DNA of 64,000 nt, from assembly GCA_900315155.1 (NCBI GenBank), contig OMYB01000009.1, positions 31,135-95,134 on the forward strand, given 5' to 3'. Numbering within the stretch: the first letter of the stretch is position 1; every line of letters begins with the position of its first letter. This document shows positions 44,125-53,526 of this stretch, in pieces. The notes under the pieces are model-generated. The model did no database searches. It was not told the DNA's origin and saw only the letters and a program-made list of their open reading frames with translations. A program made the translations under genes and the position numbers. The DNA comes from an uncultured Selenomonadales bacterium (lineage in GTDB: Bacteria; Bacillota; Negativicutes; Selenomonadales; Selenomonadaceae).

Positions 44125-45870
44125 ATGAAACTTTTATTGCATATGTGCTGCGGCCCTTGCTCCTGTTATCCCGTGAAGAAACTCCGCGAGGAGGGCATCG
44201 AGCCGACGGGCTACTTTTTCAACCCGAACATCCACCCGTACAAGGAGTGGGAGATGCGCCTCAAAACGGCGAAGGAGTTTGCGGAAAAGGTCGGCATGGC
44301 GATCCATACGGATGAGAACTACCGCATCCGCGATTTCCTGAAACGCGCCCTGCCCGCGGAGGACATCCCGAATGGCCGCTGCACGATGTGCTACACCTGG
44401 CGCCTCGAGCAGACGGCGAAGTACGCGGCAGAGAACGGCTTCGACGCCTTCACCTCGACGCTTTTCTACAGCATCTACCAGCAGCACGACCTCATGAAGC
44501 GTACGGCAGAGCACTTTGCGGAGAAGTACGGTGTGAAATTCTACTACGAAGATTTCCGCCCCGGCTGGCAGGAGGGCATCGACATCAGCCACGAGCTCGA
44601 GCTCTACCGCCAGCCCTACTGCGGCTGCATTTTCTCCGAGGAGGAGCGCTACAGCAAAGCCATCCGCAAGCAGCGCAAGAAGGAGAACAAGGCGAAAAAG
44701 CGCGCCCGCCTCGCCCGTGAAGCCGCAGCAGCTGCGTTAAGCCTGGCCTGCATCTTCCTGCCCGTGCAGACCGAGGCCGCCTGGCAGCCGTCCCTGCGCA
44801 TCGGTCTCCTGAGTGGGCAGAGCAGCGTCATCCTCACGGGCGTGAATGTGTCGGGAGACTTCCTCGTGAGCGGCCAGGCAAAGCCCGTAAAGAACATCGC
44901 GTCCGGCCACTCCATGACAGTTGCGGCAGAGGGCAGTTCCTTTGTGCTGGATGGCCGTCATATCCCGGGCCCGACGCTGACGCTGCAGGCCGCGCATCCG
45001 AAGCAGGCGGACATGTTCCGCGTACAGGTAAATGGCAAAACCTACCGCGGTGCGGTGGAATTGCGCCTCGCGGGCGGCAAGATGACGGTCGTGAACGTCG
45101 TCCGCACCGAGGACTACGTGCGCGGCGTGACACCGCTGGAGATGCCACCGAGCTGGCCCCAGGAGGCCCTGAAATCCCAGGCCGTCGCCGCGCGCACCTT
45201 TGCCCTGAAAAACCGCGGCCGCCACAAAGCGCAGGGCTACGACCTCTGCACGACGACGCACTGCCAGACGTATGAAGGGACAGAGAGTGAGCAGGCGGGC
45301 GGCGATACGGCCGTCCAGGCGACGTATGGGCAGGTCCTCGAGTACCAGGGACGCCTCATCGATGCGCTCTACCACACCGATTCGGGCGGCATGACCGAAA
45401 ACAGTGAGGATGTCTGGGGGAGCAGGATCCCGTACCTGCGCGCGGCGACGGAGCAATCCCAGCGCACGCAGCCGTGGACGAAGGACATCCCGGCAAGCAC
45501 GCTGGCGGCACATTTTACGCACAAAGGAAAACTCGGTACGCTCAAAAAGGTCCAGCTCTCGCCGTTATCCTTCGGCAAGCGCACGGCCGACCGCACGGTC
45601 TCCGGCCGCGTGCGCAGCATGAAACTCATCGGCAAGGATGGCAGCATCACCGTCACCGGCGAGGAAATGCGCAACGCCTTCTCCCTGCGCAGCACGCTTT
45701 TCGAGGCGAAACTCGACGGCGGCGTCCTGCACCTCACCGGCTACGGCTGGGGCCACGGCCTCGGCCTCTCCCAATACGGCGCCAAGGCCTGGGCCGCCAA
45801 GATGCCCTACGACGACATCCTACGACACTACTACACCGACACCCAGATCAAACAGCTGTACAAGCCCTGA
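44125..45870 (+). CDS. QueH epoxyqueuosine reductase fused to SpoIID/LytB-like domain
   Basis: 581 residues in one frame. Residues 1-195 are a complete QueH (DUF208): LLLHMCCGPCSCYP, NGRCTMCYTWRLEQ and QPYCGCIFSEEERY with the cluster cysteines, ending in a Lys-rich tail. QueH makes queuosine in tRNA in the cytosol. Then comes RLAREAAAAALSLACIFLPV, which looks like an export signal with cleavage near QTEAA, and a SpoIID domain (TEDYVRGVTPLEMPPSW, QAVAARTFAL, SGGMTENSEDVWG, YGWGHGLGLSQYGA) that in relatives acts on peptidoglycan outside the membrane. No ATG, GTG or TTG starts the second part in frame. The buried signal suggests two genes fused by loss of the boundary. Confidence 0.85.
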   Translation: MKLLLHMCCGPCSCYPVKKLREEGIEPTGYFFNPNIHPYKEWEMRLKTAKEFAEKVGMAIHTDENYRIRDFLKRALPAEDIPNGRCTMCYTWRLEQTAKYAAENGFDAFTSTLFYSIYQQHDLMKRTAEHFAEKYGVKFYYEDFRPGWQEGIDISHELELYRQPYCGCIFSEEERYSKAIRKQRKKENKAKKRARLAREAAAAALSLACIFLPVQTEAAWQPSLRIGLLSGQSSVILTGVNVSGDFLVSGQAKPVKNIASGHSMTVAAEGSSFVLDGRHIPGPTLTLQAAHPKQADMFRVQVNGKTYRGAVELRLAGGKMTVVNVVRTEDYVRGVTPLEMPPSWPQEALKSQAVAARTFALKNRGRHKAQGYDLCTTTHCQTYEGTESEQAGGDTAVQATYGQVLEYQGRLIDALYHTDSGGMTENSEDVWGSRIPYLRAATEQSQRTQPWTKDIPASTLAAHFTHKGKLGTLKKVQLSPLSFGKRTADRTVSGRVRSMKLIGKDGSITVTGEEMRNAFSLRSTLFEAKLDGGVLHLTGYGWGHGLGLSQYGAKAWAAKMPYDDILRHYYTDTQIKQLYKP

Positions 45871-45902
45871 ATGCACCAACATTCGCATACAATCCACTGT
45901 CC

Positions 45903-45931
45903 TTGCTATCCTGTCTTTCGCGCGTTACAAT
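45903..45931 (+). promoter_or_regulatory. Promoter of the Gfo/Idh/MocA gene
   Basis: TTGCTA (45903-45908), 17-nt spacer, TACAAT (45926-45931). Confidence 0.55.
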
Positions 45932-45976
45932 GAGGGAAAAGGATATGATAATTGGAAGCACTGAGGGGGAATTTGT

Positions 45977-46966
45977 ATGAAACTGGCAATCATTGGTTCG
46001 GGAAAAATCGTGGAGGAGGCGCTCGGGGTGGTGAGCGCGATGCCGGCGTATGAGCTCGTGGCGATTTGGGCGCGGGAGCATAGCCGGGCACGGGCGGAGG
46101 CTCTCGCGGATACGTACCATATCCGTGCGGTGTATACGGACTATGCGGCGCTGCTGCGTGAGGTGGCGTGTGATGCCGTCTACATCGGCCTGGTGAACAG
46201 CGCGCATTATGCGTATGCGCGGCAGGCGCTGGAGGCGGGCAAGAACGTCATCGTGGAGAAGCCGTTTGCCGTGACGATGGCGGAGTACCATGAGCTGCGC
46301 CGCCTGGCGGAGGAGAACCACCTCTATCTCATCGAGGCCGTGACGCCGCTGCATACGCCGAATTTCCGCGCGATGCTCGACGTCCTGCCGCAGCTCGGGC
46401 AGATCCGTGCCGTGACGGCGAACTACTCGCAGTACTCCAGCCGCTATGATCGGTACGTGCAGCATGAGGTCCTGCCGGCGTTTGATCCGGCGTTCGCGGG
46501 CGGCGCGCTCTACGATATCAACATCTACAACCTGAACGTCATCATCGGCCTGTTCGGCGGGCCACGCACGGTCACGTATTTCCCGAACTATGGGTGGAAC
46601 GGCATAGACACGTCCGGCGTTGCGGTGCTGCGCTACGATTCGTTTACGGCGACGTCGCTGGGGGCAAAGGACTCGGAGAGCCCCTGTCTGCTGCAGGTGC
46701 AGGGCGACAAAGGCTGGCTGCGGGTCAACGGCGCGCCCAATGAGCTGCGCTCGTTCACGTACTGCCTGCACGGCGGCGAGCCACAGACCGTCGACAAGAA
46801 CCCGAAAGGCCACCGCATGATCAGCGAATTCGAGGACTTCGCGCGGATCTGGGCCGAGCACGACGACGCGGCCATCCAGCACTACCTCGACATCTCCGGC
46901 TACGTCATGAAGACCGCCTATCGCGCCCGCATCGGCGCCGGCATCTATTTCCCGGCCGACCAGTGA
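45977..46966 (+). CDS. Gfo/Idh/MocA family oxidoreductase
   Basis: 329 residues. The N-terminal Rossmann fold (KLAIIGSGKIVEEALG), AVYIGLVNSAHYAYARQALE, and the dinucleotide/substrate hinge GKNVIVEKPFAVTMAEYHEL with the conserved EKP are present; the C-terminal domain includes GGALYDINIYNLNVIIGL. Members reduce or oxidise sugars and related compounds with NAD(P). Own promoter and terminator, no pathway neighbours, so the substrate is open. Confidence 0.9.
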   Translation: MKLAIIGSGKIVEEALGVVSAMPAYELVAIWAREHSRARAEALADTYHIRAVYTDYAALLREVACDAVYIGLVNSAHYAYARQALEAGKNVIVEKPFAVTMAEYHELRRLAEENHLYLIEAVTPLHTPNFRAMLDVLPQLGQIRAVTANYSQYSSRYDRYVQHEVLPAFDPAFAGGALYDINIYNLNVIIGLFGGPRTVTYFPNYGWNGIDTSGVAVLRYDSFTATSLGAKDSESPCLLQVQGDKGWLRVNGAPNELRSFTYCLHGGEPQTVDKNPKGHRMISEFEDFARIWAEHDDAAIQHYLDISGYVMKTAYRARIGAGIYFPADQ

Positions 46967-46989
46967 GCCGAGACCAATTTTTTGCATAG

Positions 46990-47032
46990 AAAATCGCTTC
47001 TGCCCATTCGCTTTGACAGAAGCGATTTTATT
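46990..47032 (+). terminator. Terminator of the Gfo/Idh/MocA gene
   Basis: AAAATCGCTTCTG (46990-47002) pairs perfectly with CAGAAGCGATTTT (47017-47029) and is followed by ATT. Confidence 0.85.
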
Positions 47033-47076
47033 CTGTGCGCTTTATCGAAACGTGTCCTTTTTATTTACGGTTGTTA

Positions 47077-47085
47077 TGGTATAAT
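47077..47085 (+). promoter_or_regulatory. Extended -10 promoter of the menaquinone cluster
   Basis: TGGTATAAT at 47077-47085 is a full extended -10; the -35 region is only T-rich. Confidence 0.55.
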
Positions 47086-47120
47086 GGAAGTACCACTTTC
47101 GTTTTAGAGGAGGAGAAATT

Positions 47121-48215
47121 TTGCTCGCAACCAAGGAATTTGAGGATATCGAGGAAAAGGTCCTGCGCGGGGAGCGCCTGACGCGGGAGGATGGCGTGCG
47201 CCTGTTTCACTGCCATGACCTCGCGTGGCTCGGGGCGCTGGCGGATCATGTGCGCCAGGAGAAGTGCGGCGATATCGTTTATTATAATGTGAACTGCCAC
47301 GTGAATCTCACGAATGTCTGCACGTCGCGGTGCAAGTTCTGCGCGTTCGGCCGCGATGCGGAGGATAAGGGCGCGTATGCGATGTCGAAGGAGCAGGCGA
47401 TCTCGCTCGTGCGCGAGGCGATGCAGGACCCGGATATGGGCGGCCTGCATGTCGTGAGCGGCTTGCATCCGACCTGGACGTTTGAGCACTACCTCGGCAT
47501 TTTGCAGGCGCTGCATGATACGTTCCCGCAGCTGTACATCAAGGGCTTTACGGGCGTCGAGATCACGCATTTTTCGAAGATTTCCGGCCTATCTGTGCGC
47601 GAGGTGCTCACGAAGCTGAAGGCGGCGGGCCTGAAGGCCATCGCGGGCGGCGGCGCGGAGATCCTGTCGGACCGCGTGCGCGGCGAGCTATGCCCGAAAA
47701 AGGCCACGGCCGACGAGTGGCTGAACGTCGCCCGCACGGCGCATGAGCTCGGCATCCCGACGAATGCGTCCATGCTCTACGGTCAGATCGAGACGCTGGA
47801 GGAGCGCGTCGACCATCTGCTGAAACTGCGCGCGCTGCAGGATGAGACGCATGGGTTCCAGACGTTTATCTGCTTCCCGTTCCTGCCGAAGAACACGGAG
47901 CTCGGCAAGACGGTCAAGCAGACGAGCATGTGGGACGACCTGCGCACGATGGCCATTTCGCGCCTCATGCTCGATAACTTCCGCAACATCAAGGCGTACT
48001 GGGTCATGCTCACGGTGCCCGTCGCGCAGGTGGCGCTGAATTTTGGTGCAAACGACATCGACGGCACGATCCACAAGGAGACGATCCTCCACGATGCCGG
48101 GGCCACGAGCCCGCGCTCGCTGTCCGAGGACACGATCATCCGCATCATCAAAGAGGCTGGCCGCACGCCTGCGCTCTGCGATTGCAATTTCAACATCATC
48201 CGCACGATCGACTGA
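47121..48215 (+). CDS. mqnE: Aminofutalosine synthase MqnE
   Basis: TTG start behind AGGAGG (47108-47113). 364 residues, radical SAM: CTSRCKFCAFG is the CxxxCxxC cluster motif near residue 68, with LHVVSGLHPTWTFEHY, GGGAEILSDRVR and NFGANDIDGTI typical of the MqnE/CofH group. It couples the enolpyruvyl benzoate from chorismate to the SAM-derived adenosyl radical, giving aminofutalosine, in menaquinone synthesis. First gene of a four-gene run with mqnE-like, mqnC and an MTAP-family phosphorylase. Confidence 0.88.
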   Translation: MLATKEFEDIEEKVLRGERLTREDGVRLFHCHDLAWLGALADHVRQEKCGDIVYYNVNCHVNLTNVCTSRCKFCAFGRDAEDKGAYAMSKEQAISLVREAMQDPDMGGLHVVSGLHPTWTFEHYLGILQALHDTFPQLYIKGFTGVEITHFSKISGLSVREVLTKLKAAGLKAIAGGGAEILSDRVRGELCPKKATADEWLNVARTAHELGIPTNASMLYGQIETLEERVDHLLKLRALQDETHGFQTFICFPFLPKNTELGKTVKQTSMWDDLRTMAISRLMLDNFRNIKAYWVMLTVPVAQVALNFGANDIDGTIHKETILHDAGATSPRSLSEDTIIRIIKEAGRTPALCDCNFNIIRTID

Positions 48216-48226
48216 GGGGAGGTACC

Positions 48227-49429
48227 ATGATGGCAGAAAACAATCCGACGGACCTCCCGGCGTCCGTCCTCGCGCATATGGGGACGGGGCGGGAGCATCC
48301 GCAGGCGAAAGTCCGCTCCGCCGCCGTGCTCGAGGCGCGCCGCAAAGCGGAGTCCGGTGATCGCCTCACGAAGGAGGATGCGCTCGCGCTCTACGAGGAT
48401 AACGACCTGCTTTTCCTAGCGAAATGCGCGCGTGCGGCGAAGGAGCGCAAGAGCGGCAAGAATGTCTACTACACGGTCAACCGCCACATCAACCTCACGA
48501 ATATCTGCAGCTCGAACTGCCCGCTCTGCGCATTCCAGGTCGAGCAGGGGGACAAACGCGGCTACGTCATGGAGCACGACGACATCGCGCGCGTGCTCGA
48601 GCAGGCCAAGGCGACGCGCAACCTCACGGAGATCCACATCGTCTCGGCGCTGCACCCGGACAAGCCATTGGATTATTATGTCGACGTCGTGAAGCAGGTC
48701 CGAAAGGCGCTGCCAAAAGCGGACGTCAAGGCATTCACGCCCGTGGAAATCGTGAATTTCGCGAAGACGTCGGGCATGACGATCCGCGAGGTCCTGCAGG
48801 TGCTGCAGGAGGCGGGCCTCGACAGCCTGCCGGGCGGCGGCGCGGAGATCCTGTCGGACCGCGTGCGCCAGATCATCTGCCCGAAAAAGGCGACGACGGC
48901 GGAGTGGCTCGAGACGATGCGCACGGCACACGAGCTCGGCATCCGCACGAACTGCTCGATGATGTACGGCCATATCGAGACCATCGAGGAGCGCATCGAC
49001 CACCTGCTGCTGCTGCGCGGCCTGCAGGACGAAACGGGCGGGTTCCAGGCGTTCATGCTGTTCCCGTTCCATCCCGCGCACACGAAACTCGGCGAGGAGC
49101 ATCACCTCCAGCGCGTGGGCTCGTGGGAGGATATGAAAATGCTCGCCCTCTCTCGCCTCGTGCTCGACAACGTCGACCATTTCAAGGCGTTCTGGATCAT
49201 GCTCACGATGCCGATTGCGCAGCTCGCGCTCGGCTTTGGCGCGGACGACCTCGATGGCACGATCGGCGAGGAGAAAATCATCCATGCGGCGGGCGCGAAG
49301 ACGAACACGGGCATCACGCGCTCGACGCTGAAGAAAATCATCCGCGAGACGGGATACGTGCCCGTGGAACGCGATACGTTCTACCGCGCGATCCCGGACC
49401 AGGATGACGAAAAGGAGGTGCAGGGCTGA
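48227..49429 (+). CDS. Second MqnE/CofH-like radical SAM protein
   Basis: ATG at 48227 follows GGGGAGG, so the open start at 48182 inside mqnE is rejected. 400 residues; CSSNCPLCAFQ is the cluster motif, IHIVSALHPDKPLDYY and GGGAEILSDRVRQ match its neighbour, and GFGADDLDGTIGEEK is close to MqnE. It has an extra N-terminal stretch of about 40 residues. It is a diverged tandem paralogue of mqnE. It may act on another substrate in the same pathway, or be a redundant copy. Confidence 0.85.
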   Translation: MMAENNPTDLPASVLAHMGTGREHPQAKVRSAAVLEARRKAESGDRLTKEDALALYEDNDLLFLAKCARAAKERKSGKNVYYTVNRHINLTNICSSNCPLCAFQVEQGDKRGYVMEHDDIARVLEQAKATRNLTEIHIVSALHPDKPLDYYVDVVKQVRKALPKADVKAFTPVEIVNFAKTSGMTIREVLQVLQEAGLDSLPGGGAEILSDRVRQIICPKKATTAEWLETMRTAHELGIRTNCSMMYGHIETIEERIDHLLLLRGLQDETGGFQAFMLFPFHPAHTKLGEEHHLQRVGSWEDMKMLALSRLVLDNVDHFKAFWIMLTMPIAQLALGFGADDLDGTIGEEKIIHAAGAKTNTGITRSTLKKIIRETGYVPVERDTFYRAIPDQDDEKEVQG

Positions 49430-50454
49430 TGTGTTTGACACCAGAACAGGGCGAGCAGATGCTCCTCACGGGCGACCCCATTGAGCTCGGCATCCTCGCC
49501 GACGCGGAGCGCGCCCGGCGCTTTGACAACACGGTCACGTTCATCGTCGACCGCAACATCAACTACACGAATGTCTGCGTGAACGAGTGCAAGTTCTGCG
49601 CGTTTTTCCGCCGCAAGGACCACAAGGACGCGTATCTGCTGAGCTATGACGAAATCCTCGAAAAGGTCCGCGAGACCGTCGAGGCGGGCGGCACGCAGGT
49701 CATGATCCAGGGCGGACTCTACCCGGACCTTGGCCTGCCGTACTACGAAAAGATGCTGCGCCTCATCAAGGACAAGTTTCCGTCCATCGCGATCCACTCG
49801 TTCACAGCGACGGAAATCTTGCATTTTGCGCGGCAGGAGGGCATCTCCGTGCTGGACACGCTGAAACGCCTGCAGGCGGCCGGCCTCGACAGTCTGCCGG
49901 GTGGCGGCGCGGAAATCCTCGTCGACGAGGTGCGCCAGCGCGTGAGCCCGAAAAAGATCATGACGGATGACTGGCTCGCCGTCATGCGTGCGGCGCACTC
50001 CATCGGCATGGAGTCCACGGCCACGATGGTCATCGGCTTTGGCGAGAGCATGGCGCAGCGCATCGAGCACATGGAGAAAATCCGCCAGCTGCAGGAGGAG
50101 ACGGGTGGGTTCCGCGCGTTCATCACGTGGACGTTCCAGCCCGGCCACACGCAGCTCGGCGGTGAGAAAACCTCGAGCTGGGACTACATGAAGACGCTCG
50201 CCGTCACGCGTCTCTACCTGGACAACATCGCCCACATCCAGGGCTCCTGGGTCACGCAGGGCGAGCGCATCGGGCAGCTCACGCTCGGCTTCGGCGCCGA
50301 CGACCTCGGCAGCATCATGCTCGAGGAAAACGTCGTGCGCGCGGCCGGCACGAGCTACGACATGAGCATCCGCAAAATGGCGGACCTCATCCGTGGCGCG
50401 GGAAAACGCCCGGCGCAGAGAAATACGACATACGATATCATCAAACGGTACTGA
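49429..50454 (+). CDS. mqnC: Cyclic dehypoxanthinyl futalosine synthase MqnC
   Basis: 341 residues, radical SAM with CVNECKFCAFFRR near residue 50, QVMIQGGLYPDLGLPYYEKM, and ITWTFQPGHTQLG. MqnC cyclises dehypoxanthinyl futalosine, two steps after MqnE. Its ATG overlaps the stop of the second MqnE-like gene by a base, and AAGGAGG stands in the end of that gene, so translation is coupled. Confidence 0.92.
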   Translation: MCLTPEQGEQMLLTGDPIELGILADAERARRFDNTVTFIVDRNINYTNVCVNECKFCAFFRRKDHKDAYLLSYDEILEKVRETVEAGGTQVMIQGGLYPDLGLPYYEKMLRLIKDKFPSIAIHSFTATEILHFARQEGISVLDTLKRLQAAGLDSLPGGGAEILVDEVRQRVSPKKIMTDDWLAVMRAAHSIGMESTATMVIGFGESMAQRIEHMEKIRQLQEETGGFRAFITWTFQPGHTQLGGEKTSSWDYMKTLAVTRLYLDNIAHIQGSWVTQGERIGQLTLGFGADDLGSIMLEENVVRAAGTSYDMSIRKMADLIRGAGKRPAQRNTTYDIIKRY

Positions 50455-50490
50455 CGATATTGATGATATTGACGATACTAACGATACTGG
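50455..50490. repeat. Degenerate 9-bp tandem repeat, four units
   Basis: CGATATTGA TGATATTGA CGATACTAA CGATACTGG: four 9-nt units between mqnC and the phosphorylase gene, ending at the RBS GGGGAG. Confidence 0.75.
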
Positions 50491-50500
50491 GGAGAAGATT

Positions 50501-51352
50501 ATGGCTGCACAAGAAATTCAAAAAGCACAATATGCAATCGTCGGCGGCTCGGGGACGCTGTCCTCGGATTTCCCGAACAACTGCCAGGCCGATGACGTCG
50601 AGGTGCTCGCCGACAACCTGCATTTCGAGACGCCGTACGGCGAGAGCCCGGCATTCCGCCTGTTCTCGGTCGCGGGCAAGCATGTCCTCACGTGCCGCAT
50701 GCACGGCTGGCGCTCGGGCGTCACGCGCGCGGATGCATCCCGTCAGGTATTCTGGACGTTCCGCGAGGCGGGCGTGAAGCGCATCCTCTCCGAGGGCGGT
50801 GTCGGCACGGTCAACCACCTGCTCGACATCCGCGACTTCATGGTCCCGGACGACTACCTCGACCTCTCCGTGCGCAAGGACGTCATGCTCGACGGACGCT
50901 ACCTGCTCCTCATGCGCGATGCACTCTGCCCGGAGCTGCGCAAAGCACTCCTCAAAGCCGCGCGCAAACGCTTTGACGGCCGCATCTTCGACCGCGGCAC
51001 CTACGCCGTCACCGACGGCCGCCATTTCGAAAGCCCGGCCGAAATCGCCATGATCCAGGGCCACGCCGACATCGTCGGCCAGTCCATCTGCCCCGAGGTC
51101 TACCTCGCCCGCGAAATCGGAGCCTGCTACGCCGGCCTATACTTCACCGTCAACTACGGCGAAGGCCTCGAAGGCGGCGTCTCCCACGACGTCATGGCCG
51201 ACATCTTCTACGACGATGCCCCAATGATCGGCGAAATCCTCCTCGAAACCATCCGCGAAGTCGACGCCACCGACAAACACTGCGCCTGCGAATCCCTCCG
51301 CAAAGAAACCCTGCTCAAAGACGTCTACAACGAAGTATCGTCGAAAGGATAA
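50501..51352 (+). CDS. MTAP-family purine nucleoside phosphorylase
   Basis: From ATG 50501 (after GGGGAGAAG) the 283-residue protein matches the MTAP/PNP type: YAIVGGSGTLSSDFP, the HGW segment CRMHGWRSG, ILSEGGVGTVNHLLDIRDF, and ICPEVYLAREIGACYAGLYFTVNY (split). Given its place behind mqnE and mqnC, it may remove adenine from aminofutalosine to give the MqnC substrate, the step usually done by MqnB or MTA nucleosidase. That role is inferred from context; MTA recycling is the alternative. Confidence 0.82.
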   Translation: MAAQEIQKAQYAIVGGSGTLSSDFPNNCQADDVEVLADNLHFETPYGESPAFRLFSVAGKHVLTCRMHGWRSGVTRADASRQVFWTFREAGVKRILSEGGVGTVNHLLDIRDFMVPDDYLDLSVRKDVMLDGRYLLLMRDALCPELRKALLKAARKRFDGRIFDRGTYAVTDGRHFESPAEIAMIQGHADIVGQSICPEVYLAREIGACYAGLYFTVNYGEGLEGGVSHDVMADIFYDDAPMIGEILLETIREVDATDKHCACESLRKETLLKDVYNEVSSKG

Positions 51353-51370
51353 AATTCCCCGATAGACACA

Positions 51371-51415
51371 AAACGAGGAACCGCCCAGGAAAGGCAGTTC
51401 CTCGTTTCCTTTTTC
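51371..51415 (+). terminator. Terminator of the menaquinone cluster
   Basis: AAACGAGGAAC (51371-51381) pairs exactly with GTTCCTCGTTT (51397-51407), then CCTTTTT. It marks the end of the core region. Confidence 0.85.
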
Positions 51416-51529
51416 ATAGCCGATAGAAAATATCTTTGACAGATACGAACAAATCCTCATAAAGGAAACGAAAGACCAAATGTCGAAATATATAACATAA
51501 TGAATGATTGTAGCAGGAGGAGTGTCGTT

Positions 51530-51973
51530 ATGAAGAAAAAGGTGTATTTTGCTGGGTCTATTCGCGGCGGCAGGCAGGATGCTGAATTGTACCAAAAGAT
51601 TATTGCCACCATCAATGAAACGGACACCGTTCTGACAGAGCATGTTGGAGACCTGGGGCTGTCCCCGGTGGAAGGTAAGGGCGACAAGGCTATATATGCG
51701 CAGGATACGGCTTGGCTGCGTGAGTGCGATATTGTGATAGCAGAGTGCTCGACACCATCACTTGGCGTTGGTTACGAGCTCGCTTATGCCGAAAAGTATC
51801 AAAAGCCGGTGTACGTATTCTATAAGAAAGGCGTCAATCTTTCCGCCATGTTGTCGGGGGATACCTATTTTGAAATTTGCCCGTATGAGAATGAGAAGCA
51901 CCTTCTAGGGGCTATAAAGTACATTTTGGGGCGGAAATTTCAGGCAGGGAAAAGGTCCTGCGACGACGAATAG
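51530..51973 (+). CDS. Nucleoside 2-deoxyribosyltransferase/RCL-like protein
   Basis: ATG at 51530 follows AGGAGGAG. 147 residues: KVYFAGSIRGGRQDAELY is the substrate loop, TEHVGDLGL and ECSTPSLGVGYELAYAEKY contain the catalytic Glu region. This fold includes 2'-deoxynucleoside 5'-phosphate N-hydrolases (RCL/DNPH1) and deoxyribosyltransferases; which activity applies is not clear. It lies 50 bp before hsdM, at the border of the accessory region, and may share its transcript. Confidence 0.82.
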   Translation: MKKKVYFAGSIRGGRQDAELYQKIIATINETDTVLTEHVGDLGLSPVEGKGDKAIYAQDTAWLRECDIVIAECSTPSLGVGYELAYAEKYQKPVYVFYKKGVNLSAMLSGDTYFEICPYENEKHLLGAIKYILGRKFQAGKRSCDDE

Positions 51974-52023
51974 TCTTATAGACATTATTAGCCGTATTAT
52001 CGTGGAGAAAGAGGAGTTTTTTT

Positions 52024-53526
52024 ATGCCAGAGAAGATCGATGCCATGTGGGATGATAACCCGGTTGATGTAACCACGGAAACCAATATGATCTGGTCCAT
52101 CGCGAACAAACTTCGTGGGCCTTATCAGTCGGATAAGTACAAGGATGTCATCATCCCTATGACCATCATTCGCCGCTTTGAGTGCGCGCTGGCGGAGACG
52201 AAGGATGCGGTCGTGGCCAAGTTCAAGGCGAATCCGAAGTATCCGGCGAAGGCGATGTACCGGATCTCTGGCTATGAATTCTACAACACGAGCGAATTCA
52301 CGCTGAAGGAGCTCACGAACGATGCGGACCATCTGGCAGCGAATTTCCGCAGCTATCTGAAAGGATTCTCGGCCAACGTGCAGGGCATCATCGAGAATCT
52401 CGATTTCGACAAGCAGATTACGAAAATGGACACGAATAACCGTCTGCTCTCCGTCGTGACGGCGTTCTCCGAGCTCGACCTCGACCCGAAGACCATTGAC
52501 AGCATCAAGATGGGCTACATCTTCGAGGATTTGATTCGCCGATTCTCTGAAAATGCGGAGGCCGGCGACCACTACACGGGCCGCGACATCATCAAGGCGA
52601 TGGTTTCCATCATCCTGGCCGAGGGCTGTGAGGATATTTTTGAGGACAAGAAAATCATCACGATCTGCGACCAGGCAGCCGGTACGGGCGGTATGCTTTC
52701 GACCGCGTACAACTACATCAAGCGATTCAACGCTACGGCCGAAATCAAGCTGTTCTCGCAGGAGGTCAATCCAGAGTCATATGCGGAGTGCCTCGCCGAG
52801 ATGTTGATCAAAGGGCAGGATGAGGAGCATATCCGCAAGGCAGACACGTTCCAGCAGGACTGCTTCCCCGACACCAGGATGCGCTTCGTCCTCGAAAATC
52901 CGCCGTTCGGGACGGCATGGGGCGGAAAGGATGCGCCCGAGGGGGCAGAGGCTGCTGTCAAGAAGGAACATGCAAAAGGATTGGCCGGGCGCTGGGGTGC
53001 CGGTCTGCCAGGTACGAGCGATGCGCAGCTGCTTTTCGTACAGTCAGCTGTGGACAAAATGGACGAAAAGGTGGGCCGCGCGGTCATCGTCGAGAACGGC
53101 AGCCCGCTATTTTCGGGCGGCACGGCGTCGGGAGAAAGTCAGATCCGCCGCTGGTTGCTGGAGTCGGATCTGCTCGAGGCGATTATCGCCCTGCCAACGG
53201 ACCTTTTTTACAACACGGGTATCGCTACCTATCTGTGGGTGCTCTCGAAGAATAAGCGCGAGGCCCGTAAAGGCAAAGTGCAGCTGATCGACGCCAGCAA
53301 CCTGTGCCATCCGCTCCGTAAGTCCTTGGGTAAGAAGCGCAACGAGATTACGCCGGATGACCGCAAGAAAATCACGGAGCTCTATGCGAACTTCGAGGAA
53401 AACGAGTTCTGCAAGATTTTTGACAACGAAGACTTCCTCTACCGTGAATATGCGGTGATGCAGCCCCTGCAGCGCTCCTATTGGACAAAGAAGCCGAGAT
53501 CCAGCGCGACCGCAAGGGCAATATAA
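52024..53526 (+). pseudogene. hsdM: Type I restriction-modification M subunit, frameshifted by deletion
   Basis: The first 483 residues are a good HsdM: N-terminal helical domain (ETNMIWSIANKLRGPY), motif I CDQAAGTGGMLSTAYNY near 220, motif IV VLENPPFG near 290, DLFYNTGIATYLWVLSKNK. After MQPLQRSY the frame changes and stops 14 codons later. The real C-terminus continues in another frame from about 53485. The expected join should contain about 70-90 more residues. It should methylate adenine and form M2S; without the C-terminal helices it probably cannot bind HsdS. Confidence 0.85.
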
